Source: Nemertoderma westbladi
Taxonomy: Eukaryota > Xenacoelomorpha > Nemertodermatida > Nemertodermatidae
Assembly: GCA_032718475.1 (NCBI GenBank)
Contig: JAUCBJ010001307.1
Span: forward strand, 21,891-85,890
DNA: 64,000 bases
Direction of reading: 5' to 3'
Shown here: positions 31,384 to 42,214 of the stretch, piece after piece
How the letters are laid out: each line of letters begins with the position of its first letter
Numbering within the stretch: the first letter of the stretch is position 1
Notes under the pieces: model-generated
The model's database searches: none
Told to the model about the DNA's origin: nothing
The model's input: only the letters and a program-made list of their open reading frames with translations
Position numbers and translations under genes: made by a program

Positions 31384-32095
31384 GAGTCATTCCATTTATA
31401 ATCAACCAGAAAATTGTCAAAATGACACCAAGGTCTCCCGTTCAGACTCATATTTTGCATGCATATGAAACCAATATATAGAGAATACTATGCAAAATTT
31501 GGGCTCATTTGGTTCAGTGGTTCATGAGTTATTGCAATTTGAAAATTGTCTCTCTATGCGGCATGCGCACCGATTTGCGGCACCTCGACGTAGTATTTTT
31601 TTTGAAATTTTAGATAATATTTGTGAAAAACTACCCAACAAAATGTTTATTGGGGTTTTCGATCATGTAGATCCCGAATTTCGGGTTAAAAAAAGAAAAG
31701 TCCAATGCCTTGTTTGGTTTTCAGGAAGATAAATTTCTTTTGCGATAGGGAATTTTCAGTCAAAAAATTCATGATGTTGGTCAACTTTATTTTATTTAGG
31801 ACCAAGTTAGTTCAAAAGTACCATAAATGTGTAGTAGATAGCAGAAGGATTCATTTCCGCCCCGTTTTCCAAACTTGTGCTACATCAATTTGAAAATTTG
31901 AATATTCGCGACATGTCGCGAAAGTTCGCGACATGTCACGAAAGTTCTCGAAAGTTCACGACATGTCACGAAACCTTGTGCTCTAAGCTAAAAAAGCTGA
32001 AGTGACACTACATTTGGCAGATAGGCCAGGCCTACTTCATAACACTTTTGCATGTTTACATCACTTCTAGGTAAGTACTGCTCTACTATTGATTA
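31384..32095 (+). repeat. Left terminal inverted repeat with GCGACATGTCGCG boxes
   Basis: About 0.7 kb, matching 35370-36010 in inverse orientation with indels. The inner part (31900-31975) holds a tandem cluster of CGCGACATGTCRCGAAAGTT boxes, themselves palindromic around ACATGT. The right TIR has fewer boxes. Such clusters are likely transposase-binding sites (inference). Confidence 0.8.
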
Positions 32096-32677
32096 GTTTT
32101 AATAATTTAATGTGATTAAAATAATATCATGTCGTAACTTTTTTTGATCACAAGAAAATGACAAATTCGAATCCGAAAAGATTTTTGAAAACTGATCACC
32201 CCTTCAAAAGTTATACCACTTTTAGGTTTTTTAGATAAAATGTACTTGTAAACAAGGCAGTCACTGCTTAAACGTTGGCCCGAGTAGCTTGAAAGAGCAG
32301 CCTTGGAATTCCTTGCACCTTATTGGCTGATCTTACTTTGGAGACATCTCATTGGCCAGAGTTGTTTCTGCTGGTTATAAAATCTAGTGCATAAGCTCAT
32401 TCCACTTGCCTTTTTGAGCTTAATCAAAGCTGTCAAATCTCCTTTTGTGTATTGAATTGTTTTCTTATCTTTTTATATAATAATAAAGTGCGCAAATTTT
32501 AGCAAGTTTGTTTTATCCTATTTTTTATTTCCTTTATCATAGACTATCAACTAGCCAAAACAGTCCTTATTAGGACTACCAGTAAATTAGAACTATTTTT
32601 TTTGTGAATTTTAACTGTATTTTGTTTTAATTAATTGTTATTTCTTTTAATTCACTGTTGATTGAGTTCTGTGAGTA

Positions 32678-35299
32678 ATGTCTGTATTAAATTGTTGCAA
32701 TCTCGCAACATTACTTAATGATGAAGGTGCCTGTCACAAGACAACATATAACAGGTCAAAAGCTCTTAAAAACGTGACAGAGTTGTCAGATCATAACCTG
32801 CAACTTCTAAAGTGGCGAACCGGGTTTAAAGATATACAGCTAGACTGCGATTTTAATATTTGCTTACATCATGAGTATATATATTTAGGTCCCATTTATG
32901 AAAGACAATTTAAGAAATGTTGCAACGTTTTTCAGAAGGAAAACCACGCACCTAAAGGTGATCGTGTTATTTCAATAGCAAATGCAATCCAATTGCAAAG
33001 TATGGGGTTCTCTGTAATTCCTGGATGGAAACTATGCCATCGCTGCTTAACTGAATTAAATAAACGTAACATTGAGACTGAACATGAACTGATCGAAAAT
33101 GTAGAGCTTAGTGATACTGATAGTGTTTCTGCACACTCTACAGATTCAGAGATAGGTGCAATTCAAAGAAGTGAAGCTAAAGAAATTGCTCGAAAGAATC
33201 TGGATACAATGTTGGTTGATAGTGGTTTGACACCTATTAAGCTCCATGGGAAACGAATCTTGCCCTATTCTAAATATAAATTTGAACGCACCGTCAAGTC
33301 TTTGAGGCATTCGTTTGGAGATGCCCTTGATATCCCAAGCACTAGTTTTAGTCAAGGTGCAGTCAGTTACAGTGTTTCAGATACAGAAGTAAAAAACCTT
33401 CAAAGGGATTCTAATGATTTGAATACTTTAATGGGTGAAATAAAACTGAAAATTAATCAACCAGGTACTAAGTCTTCTGAAAAAATTAAGATGTAAACTT
33501 TGGTTCCTTCCTCCTGGTCTCAAACTCATACTGTTGATTTCTTCAATGTATCTGCTCATCAGGTTAAACAAGCTCGAAAGCTGCATGTTGAATCAGGCAT
33601 ACTTTCAGTCCCCCAATACAAACTTAGAAATGTAATATCACAAAATTCAAAAGATACAGTAATTGAATTTTATCAGGATGACAGGTTCTCTCGTATTTTA
33701 CCAGGAGTAAAGGATGTTGTTAGTATTAGAAGGGGTGAACAATATGAGCAGAAAAGACTCATTTTAAACACCCTCAAGGAGTTATTTGTTGAGTTTAAGA
33801 ATCAAAACCCCCACACCAAAGTTGGGTTTTCAAGTTTCTGCTCTCTGCGTCCTAAGTGGTGTGTACTGCCAGGTGCTTCAGGAACACATTCTGTGTGTGT
33901 GTGTACCTACCACCAAAATGCCAAGCTTTTGGCATCAAAGACTAATCTCACATATAAGGAAATGATTGCAATGACTGTATGTGATACAAATAATAAAGAA
34001 TGTATGCTTCAAAGATGTCAGGTTTGCCCTGGGATTGAACAACTTGTATCACATTTAAGAACTGAATTTAGTGACAACCTTGATGATCAGATAATTTTTC
34101 AACAATGGCAGACAACTGATCGATCTACACTAATATCACAAGCCACAACAATTAATGAATACATTGATATCGTTTCACAGTCAATAAAGAAACTAACACC
34201 ACATTCTTTCCTTGCAAAATCGCAATCACAATATCTTCGCAAATTAAAGAGCGAGATCAAACCCAGCTATGTAATAGCTATTGGGGATTTCTCAGAGAAT
34301 TATACATTCGTCATTCAGGACGAAATACAAAGCTACCACTGGTCGCAAATGTATTGCACCTTACATCCATTCGTGTTATACTTCTACAAAGAAGGTGCTG
34401 ACAATCATTTAGGCTCTACTTCACTTTGCTACCTATCAGAAGATTCTGATCACGATACAAGTTTTGTTTACAAGATGCAGGAGCATCTTTGTTCATATAT
34501 AAGGGAAGAATTTCCCCTTGTTAGCCACATACATTATTATTCTGATGGCTGTGGAGGCCAATACAAAAATTGCAAAAATTTTCTCAACCTAACTTTACAT
34601 AAACATGACTTTAAGATAGCTGCATCTTGGAACTTTTTTGCAACCAGCCATGGCAAGTCTGCATGTGATGGAATTGGAGGTACTGTAAAGCGACTTGCTG
34701 CTTCGGAAAGTCTTCGTAGACCACTTTCCAATCAGATTCTTACAGTTGCTGCTCTTTTCAAATTTTGCACAGATTCAATTACTGGTATAAAGTTTTACAC
34801 CATTTCGAAAGAAGAATTGAAGACTACACGAGAAAAATTGAAAGAGCGATATGAGTTGGCCACAACTGTACCAGGTACACTCAGTTTTCACCAGTTTGTT
34901 CCATTAGAGGATCAGCATCTAGCAATAGCTTATAAAAGATGCAGTGAAGATGAAAGTTTTACAAATTCCTATAATTTTTCTAAAAAATATTCATATAATA
35001 TGAATTATCAAGCGAATGATTACGTGGCTGGTAAATATGACGATTTGTGGTGGGTGGGTCTTGTTAAAAATGTGAACGATGTTGAATTGGAAGCATCGGT
35101 AACATTCATGCACCCAAGCGGACCTTCAAAGAGCTTCTTTTGGCCTCGTAGAATTGATGAGTGCCTTATTCCATTGAATGACATGATCTGCAGGATAGAT
35201 GTTCCTTCGGCATCTTCAATATCAGGGCGATCCTACTCTCTGTCAAAACAAGATGAAACTAATGTCATAGAAAGCTTTCAAAAGATGTTAAGAAAATAG
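32678..35299 (+). pseudogene. Sola-like transposase, one internal stop
   Basis: Two open frames (32678-33496 and 33500-35299) lie in the same phase and are separated only by TAA at 33494-33496, giving 873 codons in all. The first part has paired zinc-binding-like clusters (FNICLHHEYIYLGPIYERQF, KKCC, LCHRC) and an acidic Ser-rich linker. The second part has SVPQYKLR and FSSFCSLRPKWC, then a Cys/His-rich region (CVCTYHQN ... CMLQRCQVCPG), and the catalytic core: AIGDFSENY near 34276 (first Asp), YYSDGCGGQYKN near 34537 (second Asp) and HGKSACDGIGGTVKR near 34655 (third acidic). A C-terminal domain contains VAGKYDDLWWVGLV. A single substitution accounts for the break. The start is the first Met after the TIR and leader. 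Confidence 0.8.
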
Positions 35300-35369
35300 G
35301 AAAGAAAATTACATGGACGGTGAATTTTAGTCTTCATGACATGTCACGAATATACAAATTTTAAAACTT

Positions 35370-36010
35370 CTCAATAGTAGAGCAGTACTTAGCTAGAAGT
35401 GATGTAAACATGCAAAACTGTTATGAAGTAGACCTATCAGCCAAATGTCACTTCAGCTTTTTTAGCTTAGAGCATGAGCTTTCGCGACATGTCGCGATGT
35501 CGCGAATATTCAAATTGATGTAGCACAAGTTTGGAAAACGGGGCGGGGATGAATCCTTTTGCTATCTATTACACATTGATGGTATTTTTAAACTAACTTG
35601 GTCCCAAAGAAAATAAAGTTAACCAACATCATGAATTTTTTGACTGAAAATACCCTATAGCGAATGAAATTTATCTTGCTGAAAACCAAACAAGGCATTG
35701 GAATTTACTATTTTTAACCCAAAATTCGGGATCTACATGGTCGAAAACCCCCCATAAACATTTTGTTGGGTAGTTTTTCACAAATGTTATCTAAAATTAA
35801 AAAAAAAGTACTATGTCGAGGAGCCGCAAATCGGTGCGCATGCCGCATAGAGAGCCAATTTTCAAATTGCAATAACTCATGAACCACTGAACTTCATGAG
35901 CTCAAATTTTGCATGGTACCATCGTTTACCAATCCCTTCGATCCCTCAAAAAATTGAATCAATCTGAGGACATGGGTTCACCACCTGGTTGATTATAAAT
36001 GGAATGACTC
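35370..36010 (-). repeat. Right terminal inverted repeat
   Basis: Inverse partner of 31384-32095. The outermost 26 bp match exactly. It contains GCGACATGTCGCG near 35483-35500 and CATGACATGTCACGAA just inside at 35335-35350. Confidence 0.8.
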
Positions 36011-36014
36011 TAAG

Positions 36015-36645
36015 TGGGGTTCGAAATAATATAACAAATTAAATCTGTAGCTGCAGTATCCGAAAATATTGGTTAATTTTTTCAGTGAATGACATTTTGT
36101 CAATGTTGGATTAGATTTTTTCAAAACATATAATGTAGTGATATAATGTAATGCATAATATTCAAATTAAAGCTAATTTCAATGTGAATCGAGCAGTGCC
36201 TTTGTTTTTTTGATGCAGTGCCCAGGCGTCCAGTTTTTGATGCCGATTTTATACAGGACCGCAATAAACAAGTTATCGTCAAAATTGTAGAACAATGCCT
36301 TATATTGGTAGGGTGTAAGAGGTCACTTAATCAAGTTCAATTATTTGAAATTTTAACACAGTCATTAGTGTTTACTTCGACAGAAATTAAGGGGGTCTGG
36401 TGTGCATTGTAAAATATGGAATTTTTATTTTCTTCATTTAAAAATGAAACGGTCTAGTGTAGGTGTAGGCGTAGCTTCTACCTTTACCCCCCAAAAAATT
36501 AGCCAATGCCTATCTATATCCCCAGTAACCGAATATAATTGCACCAATCAACTCTTGCCAATAATCCAAACAGCCATCTGACCTTAAAACATGGAAACCA
36601 TATATACTAAAATAACTGCTGTTACCAGCCCCTAATGACATTAGA
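36015..36645. other. No gene recognised
   Basis: AT-rich sequence. The 64-codon frame 36218-36412 has no motif. Confidence 0.4.
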
Positions 36646-36653
36646 CTAGAAAA

Positions 36654-36871
36654 TGGGTGTAAACGCTACGCCAACAACCGACAGCCAACAACCACTGCCA
36701 ACAACAGTACAAATGAAAATGTAACCGAGTTCGTGACTCTCGTTTATTGTTTTGGTTAGAATAATCTTACGCTGTAACCTGTTCCTTTCCCTCAATTAAT
36801 AATTAACATTGATTAGCTTTAATAATGGGTGTCGATGTTGGCTGTCGGTTGTCGGCGTAGCGTTTTCACCC
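36654..36871. mobile_element. hAT-type MITE with 8-bp target duplication
   Basis: Identical CTAGAAAA flanks lie at 36646-36653 and 36872-36879. The inverted ends, GGGTGTAAACGCTACGCC on the left and GGCGTAGCGTTTTCACCC on the right, extend inward to ACCGACAGCCAACA/TGTTGGCTGTCGGT. At 218 bp it has no coding capacity. An 8-bp duplication is characteristic of hAT transposases. The centre contains TTATTGTTTTGGTTAGAA, also seen at 19870-19890 (inverted) and 49994-50010. Confidence 0.85.
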
Positions 36872-36979
36872 CTAGAAAACAATGAAATGTCACCACTACC
36901 ATGTTGTACAAGCCTTTTTAAAGGGTTGCCTCATTTGCATATAACACAAACCACACTGGCTACCATAAAATCAGGCCAT

Positions 36980-37008
36980 ACACCGTTTGGCTCACAGCCA
37001 AACGGTGT
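36980..37008. repeat. Perfect 13-bp stem hairpin
   Basis: ACACCGTTTGGCT, three-base loop CAC, then AGCCAAACGGTGT. It is GC-rich relative to its surroundings. A following T-run is lacking, so it is not an obvious terminator; it may be a MITE remnant. Confidence 0.75.
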
Positions 37009-37319
37009 CAAAGCTATCGATTTTGTGGATCTATTACTGCATTCTCAGGAGAGTTTATGATAGATACTCAATTCCTGGAGGTTTATCCCCTGACCTATAT
37101 TATAACCTCGCAATGCTATAATTATCATAATCTACAGTTCATAGTACTACCAACTGGAATATCTTATATTGAAGATTTATACCAGATTGTCTTCTTTGGA
37201 AGTGTTATACCAAGATTCAAGGACTTCAGGATGCTCAACATAACTATCAAGAAGGTGCAAGCCAAACAGAGGGCTCCGAGTTATATGATACACAACAGAG
37301 GATCGACTCTCTAGTGTCA

Positions 37320-37765
37320 CCTGCCACTTTACAAGGTACTTCTGATGATGGATTATTTATGGCAGCAGTAGTACCAGTACTCTTATATGGGAGTCCATGC
37401 TGGGCTTAACTGCAGAGGATACCAAATCTCTGGATGGCACTTTCACAAGAATGCTGCGCCGGGTTCATTGTGTCAAGTACAATGAACACATCTCCAATCA
37501 GACTCTATACAACATTGGAGGTGTTCCATTAATCTCCCCTAGCTTGACACTTGAACGGAACCGCCTCCACTTTGCAGGACATGGAATACCAGCCAGTACA
37601 TAAACTTGTGCTTTGGCGCCCTCCCCTCATGGAGCGAATAAGCAGGGTGGACAGCCCATGACTTTCTTGAGACGCATATTAAAGACACTGGCCTTGAAAA
37701 TGAGTATCTGGCAAACGTCATGGGTGATAGGGTGTTGAGTAGGCGCAATATTGTTGACAACCCGG
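37320..37765 (+). pseudogene. RTE-like LINE C-terminal fragment
   Basis: Reads FMAAVVPVLLYGSPCWALTA (with one frameshift), then TAEDTKSLDGTFTRMLRRV, SNQTLYNIGGVPLIS, ERNRLHFAGH and TAHDFLETHIKDTGL, the typical post-RT region of RTE/CFDP2-like LINEs. The RT itself is absent, so it is a 5'-truncated copy with frameshifts near 37400 and 37590. Confidence 0.8.
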
Positions 37766-37769
37766 CACA

Positions 37770-38185
37770 GCATTCTTAATATATGTAATATATATAATGC
37801 AGTTGCATTGCAGCATACCGATCGTAGTTGTAGTAAGAACTTACTGCTATCGAAATTATCCTTAAGTACTTAGAATATAAACTGCAGCCACTACTACAGG
37901 ACTGACTGCTCGTCTTCCACCACAAACTGTGGCCTCACACCCCAAATGAGAGTCACAGATTTAATCTCACTTCTCACCCAACTTCAGTATGTCAGATTAT
38001 AGATAAACCAGGTCCCCATACCATAGCAGAAATAGTTATCATATAATACTTTAATAATAAGTTACCAATATTTTATTTTTCACAAGATCTTCATGAATGA
38101 AATAGCTCCAGCAAGTCCACGACTTTGGACTTGCTAGGACTACGATGAATCTGAGCCATGGTGCAGGACTCATCCGTAATACAGA
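37770..38185. other. No gene recognised
   Basis: AT-rich DNA between LINE and SINE fragments; no supportable feature. Confidence 0.4.
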
Positions 38186-38189
38186 CCTG

Positions 38190-38345
38190 AATAATATTAT
38201 AACTTTTTGTTGGGCACAGCTTTGTAAAGTCGGCAATGACTTCCAGGTTCGATCGAACTGGTGATCTTCAGATTGGAAATCTGATGCTCTAACAATTCAA
38301 CTAACGCCTCCGGTAAATGGTAGACCTGGAAATACTAATACCTTG
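38190..38345 (-). mobile_element. tRNA-derived SINE, copy with best anticodon arm
   Basis: The minus strand carries TAGTTGAATTGTTAGAGC (A-box-like, D arm), then TCAGA-TTTCCAA-TCTGA, a perfect five-pair anticodon stem with a TCC triplet in the anticodon position, and GTTCGATCGAACC (B-box-like). A SINE body with TGCCGACTTTAC follows. This is a pol III-promoted tRNA-like head fused to an unrelated tail. Confidence 0.75.
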
Positions 38346-38409
38346 TCCGCAAATTACCTCATCATGGCCTCCCATCTATCAATACCATAATCTGCTGCCA
38401 CTGAATACT

Positions 38410-38597
38410 ATAGTTTATTATTGGTGTTATGGGTGAATGAGTGGTTTCATATTATTACAACTTTTTGTTGGGAGCAGCTTTTGCAAAGTCGGCAATGACG
38501 TCCAGGTGGAATCGAACTGGTGACCTCCGAGTTGGAAGTCTGACGCTCTAACCATTCAGCTAGCGGCTCAGGTAAAAGATAGACCTGGAAATACTAT
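38410..38597 (-). mobile_element. tRNA-derived SINE, longest copy
   Basis: Minus strand: GAGCCGCTAGCTGAATGGTT (A box TAGCTGAATGG), GTCACCAGTTCGATTCCACC (B box AGTTCGATTCC), then GACGTCATTGCCGACTTTGC, AAAAGCTGC, CAACAAAAAGTTGTAATAAT, and a tail ending in AACACCAATA. It shares the whole body with the copies at 27876-28035 and 38190-38345. Confidence 0.8.
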
Positions 38598-38711
38598 ATG
38601 ATAGCTTGTATGTTTGCAATTTACCTTACCTCGTCATCTGTCCCATCTGTCAATACTATATGCTGCCGCTATGCTCAACTCTACCATACTTGGCCGTCTT
38701 TAACCACTCAC

Positions 38712-38800
38712 TACAGGTCACCATTTCGATCCCACCTGGACGTCATTGCCAACTTTGCAAAAGCTGCGCCCAACAAAAAGTTGTACTGAATACTATGACA
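38712..38800 (+). mobile_element. tRNA-derived SINE, truncated copy in opposite orientation
   Basis: Begins within the T arm (ACCATTTCGATCCCACCTGG) and continues GACGTCATTGCCAACTTTGC and CAACAAAAAGTTGTACTG. The D and anticodon arms are missing. Confidence 0.75.
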
Positions 38801-38934
38801 TTCTCAAAAACTACAAACAATAACTAACTGTTTAATTTCGTGAGTTTTATGTTTAATATTCAAAATTTTGCTTGCATTAGTGCAATTTTCAGGTACCTAT
38901 TGAATTTTAGTATGACCTACTAGGATCGGTATGC

Positions 38935-39135
38935 TGCATTGCAGCTGGGTTCCACAACTCCCTATCACCCATGACATTTGCTAGATCATCCGCATCTTCA
39001 TGGCCAGTGTCTTTTAAGATGCGTTTCAAGAAAGTCATGGGCTGTCCAGTGTCCACCATGCTTATTCACTCCATGAGGCCACCAAAGCACAAGATTATGC
39101 ACTGGCTGGTCATCATGGATGATGAGGCCCATCAT
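38935..39135 (-). pseudogene. RTE-like LINE tail fragment
   Basis: The minus strand reads DDQPVHNLVLWWPHGVNKH and TAHDFLETHLKRHW, then a CG-rich end that recurs at 21.4 and 50.2 kb (for example CATGACTTTCTTGAAACGCA). Non-functional. Confidence 0.7.
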
Positions 39136-39471
39136 CCATAGCTACTCTGACGCACATAACCCACATTGGCTGTGCAGGCACATCTGCTGGGCTATGCCCT
39201 GAACCCCCGATACCGTAGTATGACCGACGGTATCAATTAGTATAAATAATGCTATTAGGGCAAACAAAAGTGTTGTTTGTGTGTGATATGCGCAATCAAT
39301 TTGTGTGTATGGACGATAAATATGAATGTGTATGTGCGATTTGGGCGCATGTATCGTGCAATGTAGCATCAGTGCTGGTGCCCTCTGAGTGGGTTATGGA
39401 TACAGTAATAGACCAATATCACGACATACTAAATTTTCTGCATTATACTATACATACCATAAATGGCGAGG
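39136..39471. other. No gene recognised
   Basis: An 80-codon frame (39249-39491) with VCDMRNQFVCMDDKYECVC is open but runs into the foldback element and has no recognisable domain. A GATACCGTAGTATGACCGACGGTATC-like short hairpin lies near 39208-39233. Confidence 0.35.
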
Positions 39472-39477
39472 TACAAA

Positions 39478-40524
39478 CCAAGGTGTACTAAATAACAGGT
39501 CATGCAGCGAGGATTGCTGAAATTAGCGTGGGCCGACCTTTTCCCTATTTATGGCACTATTTTCATAATATTTCCTTAGAAACTTATTTTATGCTACTTT
39601 TGTTAGATGGATATGATGACTAGGGTTCATAGAAATGTAATAAAATGTCTTTCTGGAATTTTTATCTTGTAGTTGCCAAGGTAACCGTGTGCAACGTTCA
39701 AACTTTGCGCGCCTGTATTTCAAGGCGACAATGGATTCTTCCCGTGAGATTTGGTAGATGATTAAAGGAAATAAAAGTATATCAAAATATTTTACATTTG
39801 AATTTGTTTACATTCCCGTTGCCATGGAAATAAGTATAATGAAAAATTTGAAAAATTGTCTACCAATTCTATAAAACACCATTCGGTTTATCAGTCTAAA
39901 TAATAAGTTAAAATTGCCAACATTTTATTGTATAATTCGTCAATTGTGAATCATATTTCTAAGTCATTAATTGCCAATAAACTAAACTGTCCAATCAGAG
40001 AACAAGACCTGTGATAGCATGATTTTGACATTCCAGAATATTAAATGTCGGTTAGCAATTAGTAGAAATAAAGGACAGCCACCAAGCATGTTTGTTGAAA
40101 ATTATATAAGTAGTAAATAGTAGCCCAATTTCTATCTGGCGGTAATAATGGGAAATTATCGTAATTCCCGTCACCATGGAAATGGGATTGAAAATAAAAT
40201 TAAATGTAAAATATTTTGATAGACTTTTATTCCCTTTACTCATATACCAAATCTCAAGAACAGAATCCATTGTCGTCTGAATCACAGGCCCTCGAAATTT
40301 GAACTTTGCACCCGGTTACCTTGGCAACTACAAGATAAAAATTCCAGAAAGACATTTTATTACATTTCTATGAACCCTAGTCATCATATCCACCTAACCA
40401 AAGTTGCATAAGAGAGGTTTCTAAGAAAATATTATGAAAATAGTGTCATGAATAGGGAAACGATCGGCCCTCGCTAATTTCAGGAATCCGCTCACTGCAT
40501 GACCTGTTATTTAGTACACCTTGG
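39478..40524. mobile_element. Foldback MITE with 6-bp target duplication TACAAA
   Basis: A 1047-bp element flanked by TACAAA (39472-39477 and 40525-40530). The ends are inverted CCAAGGTGTACTAAATAACA. The two arms match over nearly the whole element around a centre near 40001 (for example TTGCCAAGGTAACCG on the left against CGGTTACCTTGGCAA on the right, and GTAATAAAATGTCTTTCTGG against its inverse). There is no coding frame. Divergence between arms is modest, with indels. The superfamily is not assigned; 6-bp duplications are known for IS3EU-like elements, among others. Confidence 0.85.
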
Positions 40525-40779
40525 TACAAACACACCACTAAGATTTATCACCAGCCAGCGCCACAATATATAGTTCGTGATCAACTATGTAAATGAAATC
40601 ACCAAATCATTTTTTATATTTTAGCAGATGGCTAACCACCACGTTTCTTCACACCACCAGTTGGGGTATCTCAGTAATGTGGTTACCGGGATATTCAGCC
40701 ATGACCGTTTTTATTAAATGTTATGACAGTTTAGGGGATTTCAAATAACTACACACAGTTATAGTATATACGGTATAGT

Positions 40780-41459
40780 ATGGCGCCCCCAGACCTTCCA
40801 GTAATCTGCGAGGGCTGCGGCGAGCCCTTCGACACTGCGCACGCTCTCAGCTGCAAGGTCGGAGGGCTAGTTATTCGCCGGCACAATGAGATCCGGGACG
40901 TGTTTGGTGACCTTCTTGCGGAGGACTTCGGTGCGACTAACGTCAAGCGGGAGGTCACATAGGCCGAAGGTCACCTGGTCTCGGATTGGCAGGCGGTGGA
41001 GGGGGTGAGGGCGGATTTGGTATCCAGGGGTGTTTGGGCGAACCAGGTAGAGGCGTCTTTCGACGTATCGATTATAAATCTTGACGCCACTTCCTATGTT
41101 CGCTCAAATGCCTCAACGGAGACCTTACTCGCCCAGAGGGAGCGGGTCAAGCGGGCCCACTACCAGGAGGCCTGCGAATCCCGCAGGATGCACTTCACCC
41201 CGTTGGTGTGTTCCACCGACGGTGTGTGGGGTGCGGAGGCGGCTGTATTCATCCGGCACCTTGCGGAGACCCTATGATCTAAGAGGGTCGGGATGAGACA
41301 GCGGGGTTTGGGAGAGGTTTTGGGTGCGGTGAGGCAGCGGCTGCAGTTTGGTCACCTTCAGGCGACCTCTCTGTGCCTCTGGGGTGGTAGGAGGCCATGG
41401 CGGGGCCTCGGGTTTGGGGATGGGGCGGGGATTCGGGGTGTTGACCCAGATATGTACTG
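40780..41459 (+). pseudogene. C-terminal region of a LINE-type ORF with CxxC...H...C motif
   Basis: Reads VICEGCGEPFDTAHALSCKV, GGLVIRRHNEIRDVFGDLLA and, after an in-frame TAG at 40960, VEGVRADLVSRGVWANQVE and ACESRRMHFTPLVCSTDGVW. Cys/His-containing modules followed by RHNEIRD are, from memory, typical of the C-terminal ends of reverse-transcriptase proteins in marine invertebrate genomes. The stretch is much more GC-rich than its flanks, indicating a recent insertion from a different compositional source. No RT core remains. It ends near a TGA at 41275, with residual homology beyond. Confidence 0.6.
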
Positions 41460-42160
41460 ATTACATATCTGTTTCTTTATTGTAAATATTTATTGTTAAC
41501 CTGTGCTTCAATCTTAATTATTCTACTTAATTAATTTGTGATCATTTGTGCTTCGCCTGATTTTATAATTTAGTAATGGAATAATAAATTGATTAAATAT
41601 GGCACAATATCGCCGACTACACACAGTACGAACCGGGATAATTTAATATCGAAGATTTATGTAGCTTTGATATTAGAATAAACTAAAATAAGATTGGACA
41701 AATTCAATGCTTTTGATTTTCTAACGCAGACTTTATATTACAATATCAACCTCCAGTATCTAGAGGCCTGAGTGATTTTAGAGTACTGTAGGCATCCCAT
41801 TAATTTATTGAATTATTGTAGGCCTAAAATTTTCTTTCAGTTCACACTAAACCCGGTACTGCACCTATGGTGCAGATTAAAACTACTTAAAACTGAAAGA
41901 AATTTGGTACAGTGGGTGCTACGGTGCCGGTTGTTATTTAATAATTGTTCTACTTAAATTGCTCTATCAATTACTATCACAAATTCAATGTTAGTAGCTG
42001 CTAATAAATATATTTTTGGTTTTGATGAAAATATTTATATAATATTTTATGGACTGGTAAGGAATACATTGACAGGGGGAATGGGGGTAGCTTTCTACAG
42101 GAAGACAGCGAGAGTAGAGAAGCTGCACTTTTACTAGGTATTGCAAGTAATAGACCACCA
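41460..42160. other. AT-rich non-coding stretch
   Basis: No supportable gene. It contains imperfect palindromes near 41860-41900. Confidence 0.45.
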
Positions 42161-42166
42161 TCTAAG

Positions 42167-42214
42167 TTAAAACCAAGAGCATCATTTTATATATAATGGT
42201 GCTCTTGGTTTTTC
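42167..42214. repeat. Near-perfect hairpin with ~24-bp arms
   Basis: AAAACCAAGAGCATCATTTT on the left is inverted as AATGGTGCTCTTGGTTTTT on the right with a single G:T-type mismatch and almost no loop beyond TATATA. It may be a small MITE, or a microRNA-like precursor if transcribed; nothing else supports the latter. Confidence 0.75.

Larger units (their letters stand above)
31384..36010 (+). mobile_element. DNA transposon with long inverted repeats, Sola-like
   Basis: The element is 4627 bp, bounded by TAAG on both sides (31380-31383 and 36011-36014). Its ends start GAGTCATTCCATTTATAATC on both strands, and the inverted repeats extend inward to about 32095 and 35370 with moderate divergence. 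The single long coding region encodes a DDE/DDD-type transposase. The 4-bp duplication, long TIRs and DFSENY/SDGCGGQYKN/GKSACDGIGG signature fit the Sola superfamily best to my recollection, but the superfamily call is not certain. One stop codon aside, everything needed for mobility seems present. Confidence 0.75.

Noticed and set aside
38270-38330. Possible functional tRNA gene with TCC anticodon
   Set aside because: D arm and acceptor stem do not pair well and the sequence continues into a repeated SINE body seen at three other loci.
39249-39491. 80-codon frame with a VCDMRNQFVCMDDKYECVC stretch
   Set aside because: Runs into the foldback element boundary, so the C-terminus is not gene-derived; no domain recognised.
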